Shown here one piece after another: positions 22,228-33,695 of a stretch of 64,000 nt of DNA. The notes beneath the pieces are model-generated. The model did not search any database. It was given only the letters and a program-made list of their open reading frames with translations, and was not told the origin of the DNA. Position numbers and translations under genes: made by a program. Within the stretch, counting starts at the first letter, position 1. Each line of letters begins with the position of its first letter. Origin of the DNA: Patescibacteria group bacterium (lineage in GTDB: Bacteria > Patescibacteriota > Gracilibacteria > UBA1369); assembly GCA_963169655.1 (NCBI GenBank), contig CAUJCM010000001.1, forward strand, positions 274,312 through 338,311, in the 5' to 3' direction.

Positions 22228-22252
22228 AAAAAGACCTTTCAAAGGTCTTTTT
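22228..22252 (+). terminator. Bidirectional terminator between mutM and tRNA-Leu
   Basis: A near-perfect inverted repeat, AAAAAGACCTTT and AAAGGTCTTTTT, around a single central C. It ends in a T run on both strands, so it can stop mutM (plus) and tRNA-Leu (minus) transcripts. Confidence 0.85.
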
Positions 22253-22253
22253 A

Positions 22254-22340
22254 TGGTGCTGAGAGAGGGAATCGAACCCTCACATCATTGCTGATACGGG
22301 ATTTTAAGTCCCGCGCGTCTACCAATTCCGCCATCCCAGC
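22254..22340 (-). tRNA. tRNA-Leu (TAA)
   Basis: A class II tRNA read on the minus strand. The acceptor is GCTGGGA/TCTCAGC, the anticodon loop CTTAAAA gives TAA, there is a long variable arm, and CCA is encoded. The downstream terminator is shared with mutM. Confidence 0.95.
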
Positions 22341-22402
22341 GAACTACGCAGAAATTTTTTACTATAAAATTTCGAATAAGTAAAACTGATTTTTAAATTT
22401 TC

Positions 22403-23008
22403 TTAATTTATACTAAATGATTGAATAATTTTTTTAAGTTGTTCTACATTATATGAGCTTTCTTCAGGTGAATATGAAGCTAAAATTATATATCCATTTT
22501 TATCTTTTACTCCAAAACTTTGAGCAAATTTATTGATTGGATCTGTGGCATTTAGTCTTGCATTAAATTCAATATAGTAAGTTTCTTCTTGTTTTCCTCC
22601 AATATTAATATTTACTAATTCTCTTTTAGTTTCAGTATAGTCAAGTAAGCCGGTTTGTTGTCTATTTAATATCGCTTTAGCATAATCTAATGAGCTTTGG
22701 TTTTCTTGTAATGGATTTCTCACTATATTTACATTTGCAGTAAATGTTTCATTTTTAATATTATTTCTAACTACAACTTGAGTCTCTTGTGGAATTTCAC
22801 TTGTAAAGTCTTTTGGTTCAATTAAATCCCATTTTTCTGGAAAATTAAAACTGAATTGATTGTTTATATATTTTAAAGTTTGTTGATAAGTATTATCTTC
22901 TTGTTTAGGTCCAGAGCCTCCACTATCACTAGTTGACAAACAACCTGACAATAATAATGAACTAATGAAAACTAAAGAAAAAAATTTTATTTTGTGATTT
23001 TTAGTCAT
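22403..23008 (-). CDS. Secreted lipoprotein, unknown function
   Basis: 201 residues. The N-terminus MTKNHKIKFFSLVFISSLLL leads into a lipobox, LSGC, with the lipidated Cys at about 23. Then comes a Ser/Gly linker (STSDSGGSG) and a compact alpha/beta domain from about 45 (YINNQFSFNFPEKWDLIEP). The pattern of a short FNFPEKW-like strand is seen in PsbP-like and DUF1795-like lipoproteins, but the match is only general. It starts 10 bases after clpP ends on the same strand and is probably co-transcribed. Its location is the outer face of the membrane. The role is unknown. Confidence 0.8.
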   Translation of the reverse strand: MTKNHKIKFFSLVFISSLLLSGCLSTSDSGGSGPKQEDNTYQQTLKYINNQFSFNFPEKWDLIEPKDFTSEIPQETQVVVRNNIKNETFTANVNIVRNPLQENQSSLDYAKAILNRQQTGLLDYTETKRELVNINIGGKQEETYYIEFNARLNATDPINKFAQSFGVKDKNGYIILASYSPEESSYNVEQLKKIIQSFSIN

Positions 23009-23018
23009 TATAATTTAA

Positions 23019-23624
23019 TTAATTAATTACTTTATCTACTAAACCATATTTTAATGCCTGTTCAGCTGACATAAAGTTATCTCTATCCGTGTCTTTTTCA
23101 ATAGTTTTGATGTTTTGTCCTGTATGTTTAGCTAAAATTTTATTTAAGGTTTCTCTAGTCTTTGTAATATGATTAGCGTGAAGAATTATATCTGATGCTT
23201 GTCCTTCGGTTCCTCCAAGTGGTTGATGGATCATGACTTCTCCATGTGGTAAACAATATCTTTTTCCCTTGGCTCCTCCAGCGAGCAACACTGCTCCCAT
23301 TGAAGCACAAATTCCCATGCATACTGTTGATACATCTGGTTTAATATGTTGCATAGTATCATAAATAGCTAGCCCTGCTGTTACCATTCCACCAGGGGAT
23401 TGAATATACATAGTAATATCTTTTTTAGGATCTTCTGATTGTAAGAATAGTAATTGAGCAATAATAGTATTAGCCACATCATCGTTAATTGCAGACCCGA
23501 GAATAATGATTCTATCTTTTAATAGTCTTGAGTAAATATCATAAGCTCTTTCACCGAGGTGAGTTTTTTCTATAACTGTTGGAACTAATATTGAGCCATT
23601 TTGAATGTTTTTATTTTGATTCAT
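23019..23624 (-). CDS. clpP: ATP-dependent Clp protease proteolytic subunit
   Basis: ClpP forms the barrel-shaped peptidase that degrades proteins unfolded by ClpX or ClpA/C. It has 201 residues with the full triad: Ser108 in GICASMGAV, His133 in [11 protein letters not shown] and Asp178 in EKDTDRDNF. The N-terminal axial loop ([19 protein letters not shown]) and the handle region are present. No Clp ATPase gene is in the window. It leads a two-gene unit with the lipoprotein and is divergent from the 16S rRNA gene. Confidence 0.97.
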   Translation of the reverse strand: MNQNKNIQNGSILVPTVIEKTHLGERAYDIYSRLLKDRIIILGSAINDDVANTIIAQLLFLQSEDPKKDITMYIQSPGGMVTAGLAIYDTMQHIKPDVSTVCMGICASMGAVLLAGGAKGKRYCLPHGEVMIHQPLGGTEGQASDIILHANHITKTRETLNKILAKHTGQNIKTIEKDTDRDNFMSAEQALKYGLVDKVIN

Positions 23625-23709
23625 AGAAAATTTAAAAGTTATTTTGATGCTATGATTATAGCATTATCTTGGGTTTAATAAAAATAATAAAAAAAGTCGA
23701 AGAATTTTC

Positions 23710-23738
23710 TTGACTAATCTAAAAGCTTTATATATTAT
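23710..23738 (+). promoter_or_regulatory. 16S rRNA promoter
   Basis: TTGACT (23710-23715), a 17-base spacer and TATTAT (23733-23738), followed by a GC-rich start region TGCCGTCGC. The leader to 16S is about 190 bases and contains the left arm of the processing stem. Confidence 0.7.
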
Positions 23739-23818
23739 GCCGTCGCTTTCTACTTTGGAGGTGTATTTATTACTACATTTAAAGCACTTCAGAAAAAGGA
23801 AAAAGCATTTGGAACTTT

Positions 23819-23842
23819 AACATTTAGAATGTAGTAGAGATT
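23819..23842 (+). other. Left arm of the 16S processing stem
   Basis: These 24 bases are complementary to 25641-25664 with one T-G wobble (CATTTAGAATG against CATTCTGAATG). The pair would form a long helix closing the 16S precursor, as expected for RNase III processing. Confidence 0.85.
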
Positions 23843-23936
23843 GAGTTGGAATTTTGTGAGACTATATTTATATAGTTATCACTACAAACTTTGAAATTAT
23901 TATAAATTTTCTTACGAGAAAATTTATCAAACTTTT

Positions 23937-25567
<1,631 letters not shown>

Positions 25568-25640
25568 CTAGGAGTCTTGGCAAAATTTAGCAATAAATTT
25601 TAGCAAGGTCGACATTATGTATATAATGCCAACTCTTTTA

Positions 25641-25664
25641 AATCTCTACTACATTCTGAATGTT
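25641..25664 (+). other. Right arm of the 16S processing stem
   Basis: Pairs with 23819-23842 over 24 bases. It begins about 75 bases after the mature 3' end and lies immediately before the terminator. Confidence 0.85.
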
Positions 25665-25670
25665 ATTAAA

Positions 25671-25699
25671 AATAACCACTATTTGTGGTTATTTTTTTT
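25671..25699 (+). terminator. Rho-independent terminator after 16S
   Basis: AATAACCAC (25671-25679) pairs with GTGGTTATT (25685-25693) and a run of T follows to 25699. It should end the 16S transcript before the tRNAs, which is unusual for an rRNA operon. Confidence 0.85.
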
Positions 25700-25710
25700 G
25701 TAAAATTAGT

Positions 25711-25738
25711 TTGCATTTTTGTTAGCAATATTTATAAT
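25711..25738 (+). promoter_or_regulatory. Promoter of tRNA-Ala (TGC)
   Basis: TTGCAT (25711-25716), a 16-base spacer and TATAAT (25733-25738), about 20 bases before the tRNA. It lies just after the 16S terminator, which supports independent transcription. Confidence 0.65.
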
Positions 25739-25757
25739 AGGCAGGCTTATTGAAAAT

Positions 25758-25833
25758 GGGCTCTTAGCTCAGTTGGTAGAGCGCCTCGTTTGCACCGAGG
25801 AGGTCAGGAGTTCGAATCTCCTAGAGTCCACCA
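25758..25833 (+). tRNA. tRNA-Ala (TGC)
   Basis: The acceptor is GGGCTCT/AGAGTCC with the G3-U70 pair that identifies alanine tRNAs. The anticodon loop TTTGCAC gives TGC, and CCA is encoded. It is followed with no gap by a palindromic repeat (copy R1). Confidence 0.96.
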
Positions 25834-25954
25834 TTAAATTCATAGTATTCATTTTACTACGTCGACTGTGAATTTTCTTCTCTCGCAATACTCATTTGTA
25901 TTGCTCGGTCAGAAAATTCTTGACTCCTTGTAAAATAAGCACTTTGAATTTAAT
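25832..25954 (+). repeat. tRNA-abutting palindromic repeat, copy R1
   Basis: About 122 bases with imperfect terminal inverted repeats of about 25 bases (left starts CATTAAATTCA, right ends TGAATTTAATG). The left end overlaps the tRNA CCA. Inside are GAATTTTCT/AGAAAATTC and a central hairpin CAATAC/GTATTG, then the conserved word GCTCGGTCAGAAAATT. Related copies lie at 39101, 39237, 39368 and 41187. Confidence 0.85.
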
Positions 25955-26060
25955 GAGAGCATTAATTTGATCATTAAAATCGCATTTATGTATTGGACTT
26001 AATTATAGAGTATTTTTATCAACAATTTGATGGAAGTATCTTGTGATTAATCTTGTTTTA

Positions 26061-26137
26061 GGGCGATTAGCTCAGTTGGTTAGAGCGCGTCACTGATAAT
26101 GACGAGGTCCGAGGTTCAAATCCCCGATCGCCCACCA
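26061..26137 (+). tRNA. tRNA-Ile (GAT)
   Basis: The acceptor is GGGCGAT/ATCGCCC, the anticodon loop CTGATAA gives GAT, and CCA is encoded. One A-C mismatch is in the T stem. With tRNA-Ala it recalls the usual 16S-23S spacer tRNAs, here left behind after the operon was split. No palindromic repeat follows this tRNA. Confidence 0.95.
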
Positions 26138-26149
26138 TTAATTTTCTAT

Positions 26150-27082
26150 ATGAATAATATAAATGATTGGAAAGATATTAATCTTTTAGAATTGGACAAA
26201 GTAAAAATAAATGCTTCTTTAGCTAAGGAATCTTTTGATATTTATAGTGATACTTTATCTGTAAATAAACAAAATTATAAAATGTTAAGCTCTTCTGAAT
26301 TTTTAGTGCCTATTTATTTTAATTGGTTAAAAATTATAGATTCTTCTTCTTTGATGTTAAGCAATAGTATTTCGTTATCTAGACAGAAAATCGTTAGGAA
26401 GGCTTTAAATCAGGCAAAGAATAAAGGATATTTTGTAAGAGTTACTAATCCTATTAATAAGGATGATTTTAATAGGTTTAAGCAATTTTATGAAAATTTT
26501 GGACAAGAACATCATTATGAACTTCTTTTGAATGATAGATTTTTTGAGAATCGAAATAAAAGCAAAATGGCTTTATTAGAAATTTATAATAGTGATAATG
26601 AGTATTTTGGTGGTAAGTTAATTTTTATAAAAGATACCACAATTTCTGGTAGTTTTCGTGCTTTAGCAAGAACTAAAGATATTAAAGAAGGGTTTGATCT
26701 TTTATGTGAAAATGCTGTTTATGATTTTGCAGTACAAAGAGGATACAGGAAGCTTACAAGAGGGCAGGATTTTAATTTAAAGGGTGTTCAAAATCGTAGC
26801 ATTGGTTTACTTTGGAACAAACTGAAGTGGGGATATAAACCTTGTTTAAAAAGAAAAACACCTCGAGTTTATGTAGATTTTAAATTTTTAAATAATGTAA
26901 ATTTTGAGACGGTAGCATTTATTTCTATTGAAAATGAAAAAGATCTAAATGTAAAAAATCAAAAGTTAAATTTAAATTTTATATGTAAAAACGGAATTAT
27001 CACTGAGCAAGTAAGAGAGGTGATTGATAAAACTTATTTAACTGTTAAGGTTTTTGACCACGAATTTAAGCGATTAAATTAA
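26150..27082 (+). CDS. Putative GNAT/FemAB-like acyltransferase
   Basis: 311 residues from the ATG at 26150. The frame opens earlier, inside tRNA-Ile, so that start is rejected. The middle of the protein resembles GNAT-fold acyltransferases of the FemAB/BioF2-like type: SRQKIVRKALNQAKNKGY near 82-99, FKQFYENFGQEHHY near 113-126, GGKLIFIKDTTISGSFRAL near 156-174, and ENAVYDFAVQRGYRKLTRGQ near 191-210. FemAB enzymes add amino acids to peptidoglycan cross-bridges; related enzymes modify other surface molecules. No signal peptide is present, so it is cytoplasmic. It lies within the broken rRNA locus and overlaps the end of hemW by 9 bases. The family call is moderate; the substrate is unknown. 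Confidence 0.6.
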   Translation: MNNINDWKDINLLELDKVKINASLAKESFDIYSDTLSVNKQNYKMLSSSEFLVPIYFNWLKIIDSSSLMLSNSISLSRQKIVRKALNQAKNKGYFVRVTNPINKDDFNRFKQFYENFGQEHHYELLLNDRFFENRNKSKMALLEIYNSDNEYFGGKLIFIKDTTISGSFRALARTKDIKEGFDLLCENAVYDFAVQRGYRKLTRGQDFNLKGVQNRSIGLLWNKLKWGYKPCLKRKTPRVYVDFKFLNNVNFETVAFISIENEKDLNVKNQKLNLNFICKNGIITEQVREVIDKTYLTVKVFDHEFKRLN

Positions 27083-28177
27083 CTCTTTAGTTATTCTATC
27101 TAATATTAAAAAGCCTTGTTCAGTTGGTTTTAAGTGAGTAGTTGTGTATTTTAGTTCTTTGGGAATATATTTATGAGCATTCTTCAATAAAATTTGTAAG
27201 TGCTTTCCTCCATAAAGTTTTTTATATTTGTTTAAATTAATACCAATGCTCTGCCTTAATGATAACATAATAAAATCCATTCTTTTAATATCTTTGTCTA
27301 ATTTGTATTTATCTTCTATTAGAATTGGATTTTCTAGATATTTTTCAAAATTTCTAATATTTTCACTAACTTCATTATTTATAAAAGAGTGTCCCCCTAG
27401 CCCTAATCCAAGATACTCTTCTTGATTCCAATATCTGATATTGTGCTTACATTCAAATCCTTTTTTGGCATAATTGCTAACTTCATAGTGTAAAAACTTT
27501 TCTTTTTTTAGTTTTTTGATTAAAAACTTATACATCTCTATTTGCTCCTCTTCTTTTGGGCTATCTTTAATGAAAGTATCAATTCTTTTTGTATCATAAG
27601 ATAAAAAATAGGCAGACAAATGTTTAGGATTAAAGGACAATATAATATCTATATGCTCTTTAAATTCTTCTAAAGTTTGATATGGAAGTCCCATAATTAA
27701 ATCACATCCATAGTTTATAAAGTTACTATCTTTTAATTCTTTTAATACTTGTAAAGTTACGATTTCATTATGTGGCCTGGCTACTTTCCAAAGCGTTTTT
27801 CGATTTAAACTTTGTACCCCTAAAGAAATTCTATTAATTCCAATTTTTTTAAAATATTGAATTTTTTCTGTATTAAGGCTTTCTGGATTACATTCAATTG
27901 ATATTTCAACATTACCATCAATATTGAAATTTATTTTAAGAATATCTATTATTTGTTTTATTAACTTTTTGTCTATTAAACTTGGTGTTCCACCTCCAAA
28001 ATAAATGGTATCAACTTGGTAATCTTGAAATTTTTTACTTTTTAATAGAATTTCCTTTTTTAACGCTTCTATATATACATCTATATAAGTACTTTTATTT
28101 GCGAAAGTTAAAAAATTACAATATACACAAATAGTTTTGCAAAAAGGAATGTGTATATATAGCCCTAAAGTTTTCAT
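27074..28177 (-). CDS. hemW: HemW-like radical SAM protein
   Basis: A radical SAM enzyme of the HemN/HemW group, 367 residues from the ATG at 28177. The frame extends to a TTG at 28192, but the ATG gives the usual N-terminus. The cluster motif is C13-x3-C17-x2-C20 (YIHIPFCKTICVYC), followed by DTIYFGGGTPSL near 60-71. ECNPES is near 98-103 and GINRISLGVQSL near 114-125. HemW proteins are heme chaperones; true HemN makes protoporphyrinogen. No heme genes are seen nearby and CPR bacteria generally lack heme synthesis, so the partner is unclear. It is transcribed against the rRNAs on either side, which is strong evidence that 16S and 23S are not one transcript. Confidence 0.88.
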   Translation of the reverse strand: MKTLGLYIHIPFCKTICVYCNFLTFANKSTYIDVYIEALKKEILLKSKKFQDYQVDTIYFGGGTPSLIDKKLIKQIIDILKINFNIDGNVEISIECNPESLNTEKIQYFKKIGINRISLGVQSLNRKTLWKVARPHNEIVTLQVLKELKDSNFINYGCDLIMGLPYQTLEEFKEHIDIILSFNPKHLSAYFLSYDTKRIDTFIKDSPKEEEQIEMYKFLIKKLKKEKFLHYEVSNYAKKGFECKHNIRYWNQEEYLGLGLGGHSFINNEVSENIRNFEKYLENPILIEDKYKLDKDIKRMDFIMLSLRQSIGINLNKYKKLYGGKHLQILLKNAHKYIPKELKYTTTHLKPTEQGFLILDRITKELI

Positions 28178-28242
28178 TTTATTGTTAATCAACTAGTTTT
28201 TTTAGTTAATTTTGACTATAATATATATAGTATAAAACAAAT

Positions 28243-28482
28243 ATGAAATTGTTAATTTTTCTTTTAGGTTTTCCAATAGCTCTATTAATGATGATTTATA
28301 GGGAGAGAATTGTTAATTTTACTGGTAAAATGACATGGGCTGAACAGTATTTGGGTAGCGGTGGTACATATAATTTAGTTATTATTGTGGCTGTTGTAGT
28401 TTGGCTAGGTTGTATGATGTATGCCCTAGGTAGCTTTGACCAAATTTTTGGTTTGTTCGCTTTTTTATTTGGAAAATCTTAG
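28243..28482 (+). CDS. Small two-helix membrane protein
   Basis: 79 residues with two hydrophobic stretches, about 2-18 (LLIFLLGFPIALLMMIY) and 46-64 (LVIIVAVVVWLGCMMYALG). Between them is a polar segment MTWAEQYLGSGGTYN. The N-terminus is MKLLIFLL. A TATAAT box at 28217-28222 lies 20 bases before the ATG. No enzyme motif is visible and I do not recognise the family. It stands alone between hemW (divergent) and the 23S promoter. Confidence 0.65.
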   Translation: MKLLIFLLGFPIALLMMIYRERIVNFTGKMTWAEQYLGSGGTYNLVIIVAVVVWLGCMMYALGSFDQIFGLFAFLFGKS

Positions 28483-28549
28483 TTATTTAGGGTAGAAACT
28501 TGTTGTTCTTGCGGTTTTTGTATGTAATAAAAAAAGTATAAGTTTTTTC

Positions 28550-28577
28550 TTGACATCGTCATAACAATACATATAAT
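28550..28577 (+). promoter_or_regulatory. 23S-5S rRNA promoter
   Basis: TTGACA (28550-28555), a 16-base spacer and TATAAT (28572-28577): both boxes match consensus exactly. Initiation near 28584 would give a leader of about 165 bases before 23S. Confidence 0.8.
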
Positions 28578-28584
28578 AGGGTGG

Positions 28585-28748
28585 CTTTCATCGGGAAGAC
28601 AGATTTACTTGTACTGATGGTGGTATTACTGGTGGAAGAGAACATTGAAAATTGGTGTAGTAAAAATAATAATGTAATTAAAACTGAATATATACAAAAA
28701 GTCATTATATTCAGCTAGTAATCTTTATTGATTGCTAGTTAAAGATAA
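28585..28748 (+). other. 23S leader with processing stem and two hairpins
   Basis: Bases 28643-28679 pair imperfectly with 31797-31832 beyond the 3' end of 23S (shared core GTAGTAAAAATAAT on this side), forming the precursor stem. Two local hairpins follow: CTGAATATA/TATATTCAG near 28684-28715 and CTAGTAATC/GATTGCTAG near 28716-28740. Confidence 0.7.
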
Positions 28749-31775
<3,027 letters not shown>

Positions 31776-31844
31776 CTTTATCTAGCAATTAATGAAGATT
31801 ACAATTATTTTTACTACTATCAATTGACAATGCTTTATTAAAAG

Positions 31845-31979
31845 GCACTGTCTTGGTGATTATAGAGAAAGGGGTACACCTGTTCCCATCCCGAACACAG
31901 AAGTTAAGCCTTTCTTCGCTGATGTTACTTGAACATTAGATTCAGGGAAAGTAGGACGTCGCCAAGACAGTGCTTTTTA
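31845..31979 (+). terminator. Terminator formed by the 5S outer stem
   Basis: The 12-bp stem that closes 5S is followed directly by TTTTTAT, so the 5S helix itself probably serves as terminator. The T run overlaps the stop codon of the convergent gene at 31977. Confidence 0.65.
31850..31968 (+). rRNA. rrf: 5S ribosomal RNA
   Basis: The 5S core is plain from CCCATCCCGAACACAGAAG and GTAGGACGTCGCC. An extended terminal stem, GCACTGTCTTGG (31845-31856) with CCAAGACAGTGC (31962-31973), joins the ends. It follows 23S by about 75 bases in the same transcript. Confidence 0.93.
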
Positions 31980-32774
31980 TTTTTGTTGAGCTTGATTGAC
32001 TATTTCTTGAGTTTTAGATTCATCTATATCTGTTCCTATATCTTCTGTTAGTATTTTTTGATCATCTTTTATATCACTTTGATCCCATTCATCTCCTTTT
32101 TGATATCTAGAAGCTATTGGGTTGTTTATTTCATACATTAATTGTATTAACTCTTTGGTTGTTAATTCTTCACTTTTTAATCCACAGTTTTCTAGGCCAA
32201 TTTTAACTCCGTTTAATCTTTGAGTTAGTTTTTTTCTTAATTCTTCAAATTCTTTTCTTCTTCTTTTAATTTCTCCATATGAATCTTTGGAATTAATGAA
32301 GCTGAACATTTTTTCTAGGAATGTAAGATTTTTTGACCTGTATGGATCTTGAGACACTATTACATAAAATTCTTTTGACATAATATCTGCATATTCAACG
32401 AGTTTTTGTATATATTCAACATATTCTACTGTTTGTTTTTGTAATAAATAGTTTGTTTGTTTTGCCCCAATTTCTCTTAAATTATCTAAATAATTGTCTA
32501 TGTCCAACTTCTTGGATCTGATAACTATTTGTAATGGGTCTTCTAATGTGTTTAAAAATCCTTGATATGAGTAGATGATTGCATTTTGTTCATCTTCTGA
32601 TTTTAGATTGAAATTAATACTGGAGACTTTCAAAATGGCTCTTAGCCCTCCATTTTTTAGTATTAATGTATTTTCTCTTATTTCTGAGATTCTTAAGTAT
32701 GTTTGAGTACTTAGAGTTGGTCCTTGTTTTAATTTTGAATCCTTGACACTAGGATTTGTCTTTTGTTCTGCCAT
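31977..32774 (-). CDS. TraC-like N-domain protein of the type IV secretion module
   Basis: 265 residues. After a polar N-terminus the sequence from about 25 (TYLRISEIRENTLILKNGGL, then ILKVSSINFNLKSEDEQNAI) resembles the N-terminal domain of TraC/VirB4 ATPases, but the ATPase part is absent. The middle is helical (KRRRKEFEELRKKLTQRLNG) and the tail is acidic. CPR genomes often carry this truncated form next to PrgI, as here: the ATG is just one gene behind PrgI with no spacing. It may be a platform or regulator for the VirB4-like ATPase at 5638. The stop overlaps the 5S terminator. The domain call is moderately sure. Confidence 0.75.
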   Translation of the reverse strand: MAEQKTNPSVKDSKLKQGPTLSTQTYLRISEIRENTLILKNGGLRAILKVSSINFNLKSEDEQNAIIYSYQGFLNTLEDPLQIVIRSKKLDIDNYLDNLREIGAKQTNYLLQKQTVEYVEYIQKLVEYADIMSKEFYVIVSQDPYRSKNLTFLEKMFSFINSKDSYGEIKRRRKEFEELRKKLTQRLNGVKIGLENCGLKSEELTTKELIQLMYEINNPIASRYQKGDEWDQSDIKDDQKILTEDIGTDIDESKTQEIVNQAQQK

Positions 32775-33200
32775 TTATTTTTGGTCTAATATTTTTGTTA
32801 ATTCTTCTAATGATTTTTTCTTTTTTTCTTGATCTACTTCAATTGCTTTTTGAATATTCTTTTTTTTCTTTGATGGGGTTTGTATATAGATTAATCTTGA
32901 TGGATCTCCAGTTCCTTTTAACCAGTACCTTTTTTTAGGAAGTATTAAAGACTCTATTAAATATAGAATATATCTTTCAAAAACTAAATCTAATGGCTTG
33001 ATAAAGGCAAATGTTAAAGTCATCAAAACTATAAGTACAATTGGAATGATATATGTAATAACTTCATATTCACGGGCCAATAGCGTGAATATTGCATAAC
33101 ATAAACTAAAACCTACACCACAAATAATCAATTGTCTTAAGGTTAAAGGGCCAACAATTCTATCTTCTCTTTGTACATCTTGAGGTACTTTGTATTGCAT
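32775..33200 (-). CDS. PrgI-family membrane protein
   Basis: 141 residues. The N-terminus YKVPQDVQREDRIVGPLTLR is typical of PrgI/VirB3-like proteins. Two adjacent membrane helices follow at about 25-42 (LIICGVGFSLCYAIFTLL) and 50-66 (VITYIIPIVLIVLMTLTF). The C-terminal 60 residues are very basic (KKRYWLKGTGDPS, KKKKNIQ) and should face the cytoplasm. PrgI/VirB3 proteins form the inner-membrane base for VirB4-type ATPases. The gene directly precedes the TraC-like protein, so the two form an operon. The ATPase partners lie elsewhere in the window (5638, 49542). Confidence 0.85.
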   Translation of the reverse strand: MQYKVPQDVQREDRIVGPLTLRQLIICGVGFSLCYAIFTLLAREYEVITYIIPIVLIVLMTLTFAFIKPLDLVFERYILYLIESLILPKKRYWLKGTGDPSRLIYIQTPSKKKKNIQKAIEVDQEKKKKSLEELTKILDQK

Positions 33201-33272
33201 TTATTTTTGTTAAATCACTCTATTATAACAAAAAAATGATAATTTTGAAAGATTGTAGAATTGGCTGAAAGT

Positions 33273-33306
33273 AAAAAAAACCTAATAAGAATACTTACTA
33301 GGTTTT
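33273..33306 (-). terminator. Terminator of the 66-residue gene
   Basis: Read on the minus strand, AAAACCTA and TAGGTTTT form a stem around a loop with further AGTAAG/CTTATT pairing, followed by a long T run. It ends the gene at 33326. Confidence 0.75.
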
Positions 33307-33325
33307 TGAGAGCTTTTTAAGATGT

Positions 33326-33526
33326 TTAATCATTATCCTTTATTTGATTTCCTTGTTCAAAGAAGTTTAAAATCTGTTCTTTTGTCAATTTTACACCACG
33401 TGTTAATTGCTCTATTTCTGCATTGTTTAGTTCAGGATACATTACAGCTAAAATAGTGGCTTGATCTATTGATTCAAGACTTTCAGGGCAATTTTGTAAT
33501 TGCTCTCTTAATTCTTTTTTATTCAT
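33326..33526 (-). CDS. Small acidic protein, unknown function
   Basis: 66 residues, hydrophilic and mostly helical, starting MNKKELREQLQNCPESLES and ending NQIKDND. No membrane segment or known motif is visible, and one Cys is present at about 13. It looks real despite its size. A consensus promoter (TTGACA, 17 bases, TATAAA) lies at the right distance and a hairpin terminator follows, so it forms its own transcription unit. It is divergent from lepA. The segment NNAEIEQLTRGVKLTKEQIL could be a small helix-turn-helix, but that is only a guess. Confidence 0.65.
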   Translation of the reverse strand: MNKKELREQLQNCPESLESIDQATILAVMYPELNNAEIEQLTRGVKLTKEQILNFFEQGNQIKDND

Positions 33527-33555
33527 AGTATTTTATTTATGAAATCTATTATTTA

Positions 33556-33584
33556 TTTATATAATATTTTACAATTGTTGTCAA
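33556..33584 (-). promoter_or_regulatory. Consensus promoter of the 66-residue gene
   Basis: On the minus strand: TTGACA (complement of 33579-33584), a 17-base spacer and TATAAA (complement of 33556-33561). The leader would be about 20 bases. This is among the best promoters in the window. Confidence 0.75.
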
Positions 33585-33695
33585 GTTTAATTATAAAATT
33601 TATTTAAACGATTTTTTGATAAATTTAAATTTAATTTTATTTTCAATTGTTTTTTGATAGCTTTTTGTTAGTATTTGGTGGATAAAATTTTCGCT

